Assembly (NCBI GenBank): GCA_014800845.1
Contig: JAAVFJ010000003.1
Coordinates: 89,438 to 153,437 of the forward strand
Length of the DNA stretch: 64,000 nucleotides
Direction of reading: 5' to 3'
DNA from: Bacteroidales bacterium
GTDB taxonomy: Bacteria; Bacteroidota; Bacteroidia; Bacteroidales; Muribaculaceae
Shown here: piece after piece, positions 18,721-29,058 of the stretch
How the letters are laid out: the number at the start of each line of letters is the position of its first letter
How positions within the stretch are numbered: the stretch's first letter is position 1
Translations under genes and position numbers: made by a program
The notes under the pieces: generated by a model
What the model saw: only the letters and a program-made list of their open reading frames with translations
What the model was told of the DNA's origin: nothing
Databases searched by the model: none

Positions 18721-21700
18721 ATGAATAAAAGACTTACTCATATCATGCCTGCACTTTTATTGGTGTTAGGCATGATTTTGCTTTACCTCCCCTCCGCTTC
18801 CGCAGCCAAGCAGACGCCGCGGAACACCTTCGCCTCTCCCGACTTTGCGTATCCGAAGACGGTGGCGGCCAATGCCGATAAAGCTCTGCAGAAGGCGCTC
18901 TCCGATGGCGATGACGTCAATGTAGTCCGCGCGCTCATCCAGCTCACAATAGCTGATAATGATGTAAGCGCCGACAATCTACCTGCCCGCCTCCAAGCTA
19001 TCAGCGACGTGGCCGCCAAAAGCTCGGGCGAGAGGCTGGCAGTCCTGCGTCTGCTGCAGGCAAGATTGCTAAATGAAGTATATCAGTCAGATAGTTACAA
19101 GTATTCTAACCGTAATCTCCCCACTGACAGCTTCCCTGCAGATCCTACCCTCTGGAGTAAAGATCTCTTCGCGCTCCGCATCCATTCGCTTGTGAACGAC
19201 GCGCTTGCCGATGAGGCTATGCTCGCCCGTGCTGACTACTCCAAATGGGCCCCCGTCTTCACCCCTCTCGATGAGCTCTCCGCGCAGTTCTACCCCGATC
19301 TCTATGCCGTGATGAGCAGCATAGGTCGCGGCACTCTGTCAAATTATACCGATGCCACCCAGGTCATACCCTTTACCGCCGCGGAAAATATTCAGTCGCC
19401 GGGTAGGAAATGCGCTGCGTTGAGCAATTCCATCGTGTCCAAAAATATTGAGATGGCCCGTGCCGACCACAACCCGGCGTGGCTCTCTGTGTGGATTAAA
19501 AATGAGAAGGGGAGCGCTGACCCAGAGCAGCGTCTGAAGCAGGTATTAGGTCTTTATAAGGAATGTGCCGCTTCGCCATATAGTTGCGAACTGCTGCTTG
19601 CGGCTTCCGAAATTACCGGTTTGAGCGATGCTGACAATGCTTTGCTTGAGACGTTGCTGACCGAAGCAGTGGAGCGCTATCCGGATTATCCGCGCATCAA
19701 CGCCCTGCGTAACGCTTTAGCGAATATGCAGCGTGCTTATGCCGACCTGAGAGTGCCGGGTCAGGTGATTCCCCGCAAGGAATTTGATATGATCGTGAAG
19801 ACCCGCGGCAAGCATGGACAGCTCTACGCGCAGATTTACGCAGTGGACAATGGCAACAGCGACCTGCGCAAATATCTTCAGACCGGCAAAGGTAAGTTTA
19901 TAGGCGCCTACCCGGTGACCGGTGACACCAGCACGATGCATATAACCCTCGATAAGCCAGGTACTTACGCCGCCGTCATGGCCGGTTCGAATGTGGCTCA
20001 TAAGAATCTTATGCTTGACGCCTACCCCGTCACTTTCGAGGCTTCAGGGCTGGAGGCTTACTACAGTTCCGGCGCTGAGAGCTGCGAGGATTCCCGTCTT
20101 TATATACTGGATGCTCTCAATGGCAAGCCTCTGAGCGGTGTTGAAGTGACGCTCACCCGCTCGGCATATAAGAAACCGACTCTCACCGAAAAGCTGAAAA
20201 CCAACTCCGAAGGGTGGGTGGCTGTAGGTGCCCCCAAGCAGGGCTACCGGGATTGCACCTATCTGGCGCAACTCCGTGGCGACAAGATTGAAAACAGTAT
20301 TTATCAGTATGTAAATCAGCCCTCCAGGCCCGGTGCAACAGCTCGTATTTTCCCCTCACTGAGCATATATAAACCCGGCGCCGAGTGCGATTTCGCTGTG
20401 GTAATGGCTGAGCAGGGGCTGGATACCCGCCGGTTGCTCACCGCTTATCCTATTGAGGTGCGCCTTCTGAACGCCTCCGGCCAGGATGTGGACACCCTGC
20501 AACTTACCACCGATAGCGAAGGCCGTGCTATAGGTCGCTTCACCCTCCCTAAGGATGGTATGATGGGAACCTTTGGCATCACTGTTTACTCCGCCGATGG
20601 CAAGAAACACCTCGGCTATGAGACTATACGCGTGGAGGAATACCGAGTGCCCGGTTTCTATGTGAATCTGGAGAGCGGCAAGCCTGCCTATAAGCTTGGC
20701 GACAGCGTGGAGCTCACGGGCGAAGTGCGCAGCTACTCCGGTATGGCTATGCCCGGCAGCAGCGTGAATATCACGGTGAACTACCGTCAGCCCTGGTGGC
20801 GCAGATATAGTGCCACTGGTACCTATTCAGCTACCGTCACTACCGATGAATCCGGCAACTTCAAACTCACTTTGCCTACCTCAGCCCTCAAGGATACACC
20901 TTATGCGGCCGGCGCTTTTGAGGTGGTGGCCGAAGTCACCTCAGCAGCCGGGGAGACCTGCCGAAGCAACACCGCCGTTTTCTCTCTGGGAAATCTTGCG
21001 CGTGTAATGATTACCTCCCCCTCCTCCATTAAAGTTACAGACAAGACGGTTAAGTTTACTGCCAAAGCTGAAGACCTTCCCGATTCCGCTGCGTTGAGTT
21101 ATAAACTTGTGAGTGCTGACGGCAAGGAGGTCGCTTCCGGTGACTTTCCGCTTACGGGTCTCTCGCTGCCCGCAGCGCAGCTCCCATCCGGCGAATATAA
21201 ACTGACAGTAAGCATCCCCGGCGTTGAGCCGGCTGCCGACAGTGCTTCAATTGTGATTTGGCGCCCCGGTGATGCCCGCCCTCCTGTAAACACACCCCTC
21301 TGGATTCCTGAAAACAGCTATGTGGCAGAGCCCGGAGCTAAGACTGTTGACATCATATTCGGCAGCACGGCCACTGAGCAGTCCGTGCTGGTGACTGTGG
21401 CCGATGAGCACAAAATCCTGTCACGCCAGACTGTGGTGCTCACCGACTGCAATAGGAGAGTGAGTGTCCCGGTGCCTGCCGATGGCCACAAGAATTTTGT
21501 ATGCCTCTTTACTGTTAACGATGCCAAATGCTATCCGGCTACCATCGAGGTAAACGCCCCTCATCGTGAGCTGAAGATGCAGGTTAAGTCCTTCCGCGAC
21601 AAAATCTTTGCCGGTGGCAAAGAGCGCTGGTCGTTCAGCTACGTCGGTGAGAATGTAAGCGCAGCAGACATGCCTGTGATTGCAACCCTCTCTGACAAAG

Positions 21701-24339
21701 CGCTCAACGCGCTCGTGCCCTTCTCATGGCAATGGATTGAGTATAGCTTCCTCAGCCAGGGTGTGAACACCTCCTATTGGTCTACAGGCCTGATGGGCAA
21801 CACATTCAGCCTTGGCGATTCCACCCCTTACACCTATCCCGCTGTCACCGTGCCCGGCTTCTACACTTGGGGCCGAAGCATGTATCCCGTGCAGACGATC
21901 TACGTAAGAGGCACCCGGCGCATGTATGCCGCGGCTGCGCCGACCGCCGCCCCTGCCGCCGGTGCCAACATGATGATGATGAAGCAGAGTCAGACAGCCG
22001 ATTCGGCAGCCGCTATAGAGGAATCTGTAAAAGTAGAGGGTGCAGATGAGGGTGGAGCGCTCCCCGCCGCCGATGTTCAGCTGCGCCCTGCCGAGCTCCC
22101 CCTTGCGTGGTTCAAGCCCGCTTTGATCACCGACGGAAAGGGCCTTCTGGAAATCTCCTTTGACGTGCCCGATTTCAACACTACCTGGCAGCTTCAGCTT
22201 CTCGCTTATACCCGCGACCTGATAACCACCAACTCGGTGCTTTACACCGTGGCCTCCAAACCGGTGATGGTAAAATCGGTTGTACCCCGCTTCCTGCGCA
22301 CCGGCGACAAGGCGCGACTGACGGCCACTCTCTTCAATAACACTGACGCCGTGGCCTCTCCCGAAGCCGAGGTTATAATCTTTAATCCCCTTGACAACAG
22401 GGTCATTGCAAGCCGCAAATATGAGGCGCAGCCTCTGGACTCCATGGGGCAGCGCGTGCTTGACATTGAGCTGACAGTGCCTGCCGATGTTCAGACCTTG
22501 GGCTACAAAGTGCTGGCGCGTTCCGGTGAGTATTCCGACGGCGAGCAGAGCCTGATAGGCATTCTCCCCTCATCTTCCCCCGTGACGGAGGGCTATCCCT
22601 TCTATTTGTCGCCCAGTCAGGATGAATTTACCATGCAGCTTCCGGACCTCAGAGAGGGGAGTGCAGCACTGCAGTACTGCGACAACCCGGTGTGGTATTG
22701 CGTGACGGCATTGCCCACCGTAGCCGCGGAGCAAAATGCTTCTGTGCTGTCAGTAGCCAACTCATTGTTTGCTAATGCAATAACAGCACACCTCGTCGGA
22801 AAATATCCGCGTATCACCGAAGCTGTAGAGCTCTGGAAAGCCACCTCCGACTCCACGCTCATGTCTGCTCTGGAGCGCGATCCGCAGCTTAAGGCCGTAA
22901 TGCTTTCGGCTACCCCCTGGGTGACCAATGCCGAGAGCGAGACGCTCAGAATGGCGCAGTTGGCATCGTTTATCTCCAACTCTAAAGCCGCAAGCGAGGA
23001 GGCCATTAAAGCCCTTATTGACCGCGTAAACCCCGACGGAGGCTGGAGCTGGTGCGATGGCATGCCCTCCTCCGAATACATCACGCGCCGAGTGCTCGCG
23101 CAGCTCGCCAAGCTGAAAGACATAGGCGCATTGCCCGCAGGTTCAGAGCTTGCTGCAGTGATTGATAAGGCCATCGGCTACTGCGAGACACAGATAATCC
23201 GCCAGACTGCAGGCACCAAGAATGTAGACGCTGAGAGTCTGATGAATTGGTTCTACATCCGCAGCTTCTTCCCGGCTCCAAACAGCACAGATACCAAAAG
23301 TCCGGTTGCTGTAATGAAGGCTCTGAAGACCTCCTGCATCAAGAAGATTCGCGCCAACTGGAAGAATTACAGCATAGCTGACGCTGCCACCGCGGCCATA
23401 CTCCTTTATCGCGATGGCTACCCCATGCAGGCGCGCGAAATACTGGAATCGCTCAGACAGCGCGCTGAGACAGCAGCCGAAAAGGGTATGTGGTATGCTA
23501 ACTTTCAGAACGACTTTTCAGGACTTTCAACCCTGCTCACCACCACGCGTGTGCTGGAAGCATTCACAGATATTTCTCCCGACTCCCCGTGCATCGAGCC
23601 CCTGGTGCAGTGGCTTGTGCTTGAGCGTCAGGCTCGCGACTGGGGAGGTAGTGCCTCGGTGGCCGAAGTGGTCTGGGCAATCATCAACGGTGCTCCGAAG
23701 TGGACAGAACCCTCCGAGCCCGCTCAGATTGAGCTTAACGGCAAACGCCTGGATATAAGCAAGATGTCCGCGCTGACCGGTGCGATTACTCTCCCCCTCG
23801 ATGCGAGCGAGGCTTCACGTGCGCAGCTTGCCATCAGCCGCAGCTCTCAGTCGCCGGCATGGGGCGGAATAATCACCCGCTACATTGCCCCCATAGAGGA
23901 TGTCAAGGATTTCAGCAACGGCGCAGTGAGTGTGACCAAACGTCTCCTGCTCGTAGTGCAGGATGAGGCAGGCACCCACACAGAGAACGTAGGCGATCGC
24001 CCGCTCAAGTCTGGAGACAAGGTGAGAGTGCAACTCACAGTTGAATCCGCGCGCGACATAGATTATGCCGTGATTACCGACGAGCAGTGCGGCTGCCTGA
24101 TGCCCGCTGACCAGCTCTCCGGCTACAAGTATGGTGGCGAAGTTGGCTACTACCGCGAGGTGCGCACAGGTGTGACCAATTTCTTCATACCGCGTTTGCA
24201 TAAAGGCAAATTCCTGGTGGAATACGATTGCTACGTGGAGGGGGAAGGAACCTACGCCTCCGGCATAGCCACCCTGCAAAGTCTCTACGCCCCCTCCCTG
24301 ACCGCTCACTCGGCCGGCTCCGACGTCCACGTGCAGTGA
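18721..24339 (+). CDS. alpha-2-macroglobulin family protein, thioester motif apparently absent
   Basis: 1872 aa with signal peptide; YKLGDSVELTGEVRSYSG, LPLAWFKPALITDGKGLLEISFDVPDFNTTWQLQLLAYT; thioester-domain region NPVWYCVTALPTVAAEQNASVLSVANSLFAN. Confidence 0.88.
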   Translation: MNKRLTHIMPALLLVLGMILLYLPSASAAKQTPRNTFASPDFAYPKTVAANADKALQKALSDGDDVNVVRALIQLTIADNDVSADNLPARLQAISDVAAKSSGERLAVLRLLQARLLNEVYQSDSYKYSNRNLPTDSFPADPTLWSKDLFALRIHSLVNDALADEAMLARADYSKWAPVFTPLDELSAQFYPDLYAVMSSIGRGTLSNYTDATQVIPFTAAENIQSPGRKCAALSNSIVSKNIEMARADHNPAWLSVWIKNEKGSADPEQRLKQVLGLYKECAASPYSCELLLAASEITGLSDADNALLETLLTEAVERYPDYPRINALRNALANMQRAYADLRVPGQVIPRKEFDMIVKTRGKHGQLYAQIYAVDNGNSDLRKYLQTGKGKFIGAYPVTGDTSTMHITLDKPGTYAAVMAGSNVAHKNLMLDAYPVTFEASGLEAYYSSGAESCEDSRLYILDALNGKPLSGVEVTLTRSAYKKPTLTEKLKTNSEGWVAVGAPKQGYRDCTYLAQLRGDKIENSIYQYVNQPSRPGATARIFPSLSIYKPGAECDFAVVMAEQGLDTRRLLTAYPIEVRLLNASGQDVDTLQLTTDSEGRAIGRFTLPKDGMMGTFGITVYSADGKKHLGYETIRVEEYRVPGFYVNLESGKPAYKLGDSVELTGEVRSYSGMAMPGSSVNITVNYRQPWWRRYSATGTYSATVTTDESGNFKLTLPTSALKDTPYAAGAFEVVAEVTSAAGETCRSNTAVFSLGNLARVMITSPSSIKVTDKTVKFTAKAEDLPDSAALSYKLVSADGKEVASGDFPLTGLSLPAAQLPSGEYKLTVSIPGVEPAADSASIVIWRPGDARPPVNTPLWIPENSYVAEPGAKTVDIIFGSTATEQSVLVTVADEHKILSRQTVVLTDCNRRVSVPVPADGHKNFVCLFTVNDAKCYPATIEVNAPHRELKMQVKSFRDKIFAGGKERWSFSYVGENVSAADMPVIATLSDKALNALVPFSWQWIEYSFLSQGVNTSYWSTGLMGNTFSLGDSTPYTYPAVTVPGFYTWGRSMYPVQTIYVRGTRRMYAAAAPTAAPAAGANMMMMKQSQTADSAAAIEESVKVEGADEGGALPAADVQLRPAELPLAWFKPALITDGKGLLEISFDVPDFNTTWQLQLLAYTRDLITTNSVLYTVASKPVMVKSVVPRFLRTGDKARLTATLFNNTDAVASPEAEVIIFNPLDNRVIASRKYEAQPLDSMGQRVLDIELTVPADVQTLGYKVLARSGEYSDGEQSLIGILPSSSPVTEGYPFYLSPSQDEFTMQLPDLREGSAALQYCDNPVWYCVTALPTVAAEQNASVLSVANSLFANAITAHLVGKYPRITEAVELWKATSDSTLMSALERDPQLKAVMLSATPWVTNAESETLRMAQLASFISNSKAASEEAIKALIDRVNPDGGWSWCDGMPSSEYITRRVLAQLAKLKDIGALPAGSELAAVIDKAIGYCETQIIRQTAGTKNVDAESLMNWFYIRSFFPAPNSTDTKSPVAVMKALKTSCIKKIRANWKNYSIADAATAAILLYRDGYPMQAREILESLRQRAETAAEKGMWYANFQNDFSGLSTLLTTTRVLEAFTDISPDSPCIEPLVQWLVLERQARDWGGSASVAEVVWAIINGAPKWTEPSEPAQIELNGKRLDISKMSALTGAITLPLDASEASRAQLAISRSSQSPAWGGIITRYIAPIEDVKDFSNGAVSVTKRLLLVVQDEAGTHTENVGDRPLKSGDKVRVQLTVESARDIDYAVITDEQCGCLMPADQLSGYKYGGEVGYYREVRTGVTNFFIPRLHKGKFLVEYDCYVEGEGTYASGIATLQSLYAPSLTAHSAGSDVHVQ

Positions 24340-24442
24340 GGCATTGAAATTTAATTGCCATTTGTGTTGCGTCCACAAATTTTTTATTAACTTTGTGGGC
24401 GCAACTATATTTTCTACCGAAAATACTTAAACACTCTTCTAT

Positions 24443-26446
24443 ATGATGAAAAAACTACTCCTTGCTGCCGCCCTCGTCGCTTCTGCATCTGTGGCCGGCG
24501 CGCAACAATTCCCCGACCTTGAGATTTTTTCTCAGAGCTTCGACGCGGAATCTACCTCGATAGCCCCTTTCACCAGCTGGGCTACCGACGCTGAGCTGAA
24601 CAGCTATTACACTCAGTATTACACCAACAACTGGCAGATTATAGCTCTGGCCAACGGTACCTATTGGGCCGGCTCATGCTCCAGCTTCGCCGATGCCAAC
24701 CAGCAGGCTGACGCCGGCCTCGTGTCTACTAAAATCCATGTGCCTGAGAATGGCGCCATGCTGCAGTTTGAGGGTGTGAACATCGACTCTCAGTATCACA
24801 ATGTGCCCAACATTCTTGATGTAGTGGTGTCTACCACAGGCAATGAGAAGGCCGATTTCACTGAGGAGAATCTTCTGAAGACTATCCGCCTCAATGCTCA
24901 GTCACAGACCGCCGGCGCTACTTTCACTGACAACGCCATCTCTCTGAGCAAATATGCAGGTGAGGACATCTACATCGCATTCATAAACCGCACCACCAAC
25001 GGCGGCCTGCTGCTGTTGCGCGATTTCCGTGTGGTCGACTACATGGCTTCCATGTCTGTTACCTCACAGCAGCTCTACACTGAGCCGGGCGAGTACCCCG
25101 TATCCGTACAGTTTAATCTGCGCACACCCTCCACATGTAAGGGTTATCTGGCTGAGCTTCTGGTAAATGGAGAAGTGGTATCTACCGCCACCTCCGCCCG
25201 CGAGCTCTCCACTGCTTATAACACCTACCGCGCATCGTTCCCCGACAAGCTCAATATAGCCATGGACCAGCGTATCGACTTCACAGTGCGCGTGACTCCC
25301 AACTACGAAGGTGCCAAGTCAATAGAAATCAGCGACTTCATAATCTGCACCGAGGGTTATCCCCAGATGGTAGTAGAGGAGGAGGGCACAGGCGTAGGTT
25401 GCGGCTTCTGTCCTCTTGGTTCAGCCTTCATGGCTTACTTTACTGATGCTTATCCCGAGCAATATATCGGTATTGCCGTTCATGGTGGTAGCTACGCTTC
25501 AGGAGTTATGACTGCACCCAACTATTCTAACCAGTTCCTCTCCGCTTATAACACCGCCGGCGGCTATCCCTTCTGCACACTTAACCGCACAGTGAAGCCC
25601 CAGCCTCACGCCTTCAACAATATTCAGCCTGCTATCGCAGACCTGCTGAAGGCTCGCAGCTCAATGAAGGTAGACATTAACAGAACTATATACTATGAGA
25701 ATGAAAAGAAGGTAACCGTGCACTTCACTCCCGGCATCTGTGCCGACACCGAAACTGCCGACTATCGTGCTGCTGTAGTGCTCGTGGCCGATGACCTGCA
25801 TGGCACTGACAACAACGCACGTTGGGCTCAGAGCAACTATTATTCCGGTTACTCTACCTCTCAGCTCAAGGGCTTCGGAATCACCGAAGAGAACTCAGCT
25901 TATCTCGCTCCCTATTACGAGGTGTACACCAAGAGCGGTAGCTCAATCAAGGGTTGTCGCTTCGACCACGTAGCCATGGGCTGCTGGCCTGACTGGCAGG
26001 GTAATGGTTGCCCGCTCAACAGCACAATGAGCGTGGAAAATCCCGAAATGTACGCTATCACTTTTGACGTTCCCATGCAGACTGCTCTTGACGGCTTCGG
26101 TGTGCAGAAGATGGAGAACACTGCCGTAATCGTGCTCATCTTTGACGCTAAGGGTCAGATCGTAACTGCACGCCGCATGCACTATGCTGACTTTGAGGTT
26201 AGCACTTCCGGCGTAGACGCAGTAACTGCATCTACCTGCATGAAGGCTGAGCGCGTGGCTGACCATATCGCCCTCGAAGCTCCCGCCGGAACACTCGTAG
26301 AGATCTACTCTCTGGAGGGTGCCAAGCTCGGCGCGAAGGTGATGAAGAGCGAGGCCGACGTTATCGCCCCCGTAGGCTACAAGGGTCTCGTAGTGGTTCG
26401 CATGTCAAACGGCAACGACACTTACTTCAATAAGGTAATGTTTTAA
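24443..26446 (+). CDS. secreted Omp28-like protein with a T9SS-like CTD
   Basis: EEEGTGVGCGFCPLGSAFMAY resembles the Omp28 thioredoxin-like signature; SGVDAV linker and C-terminal beta-domain. Confidence 0.75.
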   Translation: MMKKLLLAAALVASASVAGAQQFPDLEIFSQSFDAESTSIAPFTSWATDAELNSYYTQYYTNNWQIIALANGTYWAGSCSSFADANQQADAGLVSTKIHVPENGAMLQFEGVNIDSQYHNVPNILDVVVSTTGNEKADFTEENLLKTIRLNAQSQTAGATFTDNAISLSKYAGEDIYIAFINRTTNGGLLLLRDFRVVDYMASMSVTSQQLYTEPGEYPVSVQFNLRTPSTCKGYLAELLVNGEVVSTATSARELSTAYNTYRASFPDKLNIAMDQRIDFTVRVTPNYEGAKSIEISDFIICTEGYPQMVVEEEGTGVGCGFCPLGSAFMAYFTDAYPEQYIGIAVHGGSYASGVMTAPNYSNQFLSAYNTAGGYPFCTLNRTVKPQPHAFNNIQPAIADLLKARSSMKVDINRTIYYENEKKVTVHFTPGICADTETADYRAAVVLVADDLHGTDNNARWAQSNYYSGYSTSQLKGFGITEENSAYLAPYYEVYTKSGSSIKGCRFDHVAMGCWPDWQGNGCPLNSTMSVENPEMYAITFDVPMQTALDGFGVQKMENTAVIVLIFDAKGQIVTARRMHYADFEVSTSGVDAVTASTCMKAERVADHIALEAPAGTLVEIYSLEGAKLGAKVMKSEADVIAPVGYKGLVVVRMSNGNDTYFNKVMF

Positions 26447-26470
26447 GCTTAAGCCTTAAATAAAACTTAT

Positions 26471-26506
26471 AGGGGTGTCTCGGCGTTAGTCTGTGGACAC
26501 CCCTTT
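26471..26506 (+). terminator. Rho-independent terminator
   Basis: AGGGGTGTC...GACACCCCTTT. Confidence 0.75.
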
Positions 26507-26521
26507 AGCATTATCATACCT

Positions 26522-26911
26522 ATGGATTTCAAATTGCATTTTGACCACTATAATATCAATGTGGCTGACCGCGACCGGTCTCTTAAGTTTTATGCCGAGG
26601 CTCTGGGCCTTCACGAAGTGGGCCACATTGACGCTCCCGACGGCTCCTTTACCATCACATATCTCGGCGATGGAGCGACAGATTTCCGCCTTGAGATAAC
26701 CTGCCTCAAGGAGCATCCGCAAAATTATGACCTCGGAGAAAATGAAACGCATCTCGCGTTGCGTCTCGCCTCTAACCAGAGCTACGCAGATATGTTGGCT
26801 TATCACACGCAGATGGGCGTAGTCTGCTTTGAGAATCCCGCCATGGGTATCTATTTCATAGAGGACCCCGATGGCTACTGGATAGAAATTCTCCCTCCGA
26901 AGAAGGCCTAA
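26522..26911 (+). CDS. VOC family protein (glyoxalase I-like)
   Basis: HFDHYNINVADRDRSLKFYAEALGLHEV and IYFIEDPDGYWIEILPPKK. Confidence 0.93.
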   Translation: MDFKLHFDHYNINVADRDRSLKFYAEALGLHEVGHIDAPDGSFTITYLGDGATDFRLEITCLKEHPQNYDLGENETHLALRLASNQSYADMLAYHTQMGVVCFENPAMGIYFIEDPDGYWIEILPPKKA

Positions 26912-26954
26912 GAAAGTCTTGCTTCATACGCCATAACTGTTAAAAATTATTAAT

Positions 26955-26990
26955 AACTAAGTTTTTAGTTGTGTAACTAAAAACTTAGTT
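26955..26990. promoter_or_regulatory. BlaI/MecI-type operator upstream of the repressor gene
   Basis: Perfect inverted repeat AACTAAGTTTTTAGTT-GTGT-AACTAAAAACTTAGTT; TATTTTTG promoter box at 26992-26999. Confidence 0.75.
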
Positions 26991-27023
26991 TTATTTTTGC
27001 ACCGTAATCAAAAAAGAATCGCA

Positions 27024-27401
27024 ATGACTCACGACCGCAGACCCCTTTCAAAAAAGGAGGAGGAGATAATGAATTATTTCTGGAAAGAAGGACCGCTCTT
27101 CATCCGAGAGATAGTAGAACGGATGGCGGAGCCTAAGCCGCATGTCAACACCGTGGCTACCTTTGTGCGCTCTATCGAGGCAAAGGGGTGGCTTACGCGC
27201 GAACAAATCGGTAATTCTTACCGTTATTCGCCGGCGGTGCCGATGGAGGAGGTACGCGAGAAATCCATGCGCGGACTCATTGACCGCTTCTTCAATAAGT
27301 CTTATCTGTCGTTTGTGTCAGCCCTGGTGAAGGAGGATAAAATCTCCCCCGAGGAGCTGCGCGAACTGCTTGAGAAAATCGAGCAGGGAAAGGAGGAGTG
27401 A
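27024..27401 (+). CDS. BlaI/MecI/CopY family transcriptional repressor
   Basis: LSKKEEEIMNYFWKEGPLFIREIVERM...HVNTVATFVRSIEAKGWL winged helix. Confidence 0.93.
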   Translation: MTHDRRPLSKKEEEIMNYFWKEGPLFIREIVERMAEPKPHVNTVATFVRSIEAKGWLTREQIGNSYRYSPAVPMEEVREKSMRGLIDRFFNKSYLSFVSALVKEDKISPEELRELLEKIEQGKEE

Positions 27402-27402
27402 T

Positions 27403-28971
27403 ATGGGTGCTTTCTTGAGCTATATGCTGCAGGTGTCAGTGATTATGACGCTGCTTTATCTGGGTTACAAGTGGTTGATGGCGGGCTCTACTTTCCATTC
27501 GCTCAACCGCTTTGCGCTGCTAAGCATCCTCGCTGTCTCCTGGCTTTTGCCACTCGGGTTGCCTCTCTTCAGGGTGACTCACTCCGTTGATATTGAGTTG
27601 GGTAATCCCATGAAATTCATAGTAGTCGAGGAATATGCACCCGCTGCTCCTACCTTTACCTTACTGCATGCATTGCTTCTGCTTTACTTCGCCGGTGTGG
27701 TGGCCACATTCGCATTTACATGCGTTGGAGTTATGCGTGTCTATCGCCTAATCAGTAGCGGCGAGTGCGTGAAGGAGGAAGGGTATATCCTTGTGAAAAA
27801 TCCGAAAGCTCCGGGGCCGATGAGTTGGGGATGCTACGTGATAGTGCGCCCCGAAGATTGCGACTCTGATTTCGAAATGGTGCTTCGCCATGAGCGTGCG
27901 CACCTGAGTCTGCTGCATTGGGTGGACCTGGTTCTTACGCAGCTCAACATTATATTCCAATGGTACAGCCCCACGGCGTGGTTGCTCATGCATGAAGTGA
28001 AGTGCGTGCATGAGTATCAGGCAGATGCCCGAGTGGCCTGCCGGAACGCCACGGCTTATCAACTCATGTTATTAAAAAAGACTGTCGGCTCGAGTTTCCC
28101 GACCTTCACCGACAGCCTGAACCATAGTCAAATTAAAACGCGTATAACTATGATGTTACGTAAAGATTCAGTTTCAGCACGCCGTCTGGCCGTGCTCGCG
28201 CTCCCCGCTATGGCAGCGCTTGGTGTATTCACACTCTCACTTCCGGCAGTGGCAGGAAGCATAGAGGCAGTAAAACAGGTCTCAATGCCTAATTTTTCCG
28301 CCGGCAAAATTACTAATTCTCCTGCACACGTGCAAGAAGATTGGGTAGTGGAGGAGGCAAGCGAAAGCACCGTTCTCCCCGTGCCTTCGGCTTCAGAAGC
28401 TGATTCACCCGCCGATGCGGTAGTGCAAGAAGCGATTCCTGCCTCCGAAACAAATGGGCAGGTTGAAAGCAACGCTGCTCAGGAAACCTCGGCCGCCCCG
28501 GTATATTTCGTTGATGGCATATTGTTTACAGGAAATATCAACTATCTTAAGCCCTCCGAAATCAGGAGCATGAGCGTAGTAAAAAATGACCCGGCTTATC
28601 CTCAGGGCAAAATTATGATTGTGACAGAGAAGGGTGGAGAGAGAGCTGACGCCACTGCAGAAAAGATTGCCGAATTCAAGGGTGGCATGTCTGCGCTGAA
28701 AGAGTATCTCGCCAAGACAGTGACCTATTCCCCCGAAAAGCTCACGAAGCCGGTTCGCGTGGTGGTGCAGTTCACGATCGCCACAGACGGTTCCGTCTCT
28801 GACGCCAAGATTATGCGCGGAGCTCCGGCAGACCTCGGTGAGCTTAATGATGAAGCGCTCCGTGCTGTCGCTGCCACCAGTGGCAAGTGGGAACCTGCGC
28901 AATCTGATGGTCACGCAGTGGCTACCCGTTTCACTGTCCCCGTAACCTTCACTCCGAAGACAGCAAAGTAA
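27403..28971 (+). CDS. M56 family (BlaR1-like) metallopeptidase with plug-like segment and TonB C-terminal domain
   Basis: HExxH in VLRHERAHLSLLHWVD; VYFVDGILFTGNINYLKPSEIRSMSVVKN plug-like; TonB_C VVVQFTIATDGSVSDAKI. Confidence 0.88.
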   Translation: MGAFLSYMLQVSVIMTLLYLGYKWLMAGSTFHSLNRFALLSILAVSWLLPLGLPLFRVTHSVDIELGNPMKFIVVEEYAPAAPTFTLLHALLLLYFAGVVATFAFTCVGVMRVYRLISSGECVKEEGYILVKNPKAPGPMSWGCYVIVRPEDCDSDFEMVLRHERAHLSLLHWVDLVLTQLNIIFQWYSPTAWLLMHEVKCVHEYQADARVACRNATAYQLMLLKKTVGSSFPTFTDSLNHSQIKTRITMMLRKDSVSARRLAVLALPAMAALGVFTLSLPAVAGSIEAVKQVSMPNFSAGKITNSPAHVQEDWVVEEASESTVLPVPSASEADSPADAVVQEAIPASETNGQVESNAAQETSAAPVYFVDGILFTGNINYLKPSEIRSMSVVKNDPAYPQGKIMIVTEKGGERADATAEKIAEFKGGMSALKEYLAKTVTYSPEKLTKPVRVVVQFTIATDGSVSDAKIMRGAPADLGELNDEALRAVAATSGKWEPAQSDGHAVATRFTVPVTFTPKTAK

Positions 28972-29003
28972 TCATCGACTAATTTCTCATACTAATAAAT
29001 GCG

Positions 29004-29035
29004 TCTGCGGGCGGCTGTTGACAGTCGCCCGCAGA
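29004..29035. terminator. terminator hairpin between convergent genes
   Basis: TCTGCGGGCG...CGCCCGCAGA. Confidence 0.75.
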
Positions 29036-29058
29036 TATATCTTTTCAGGGAAATGCGT

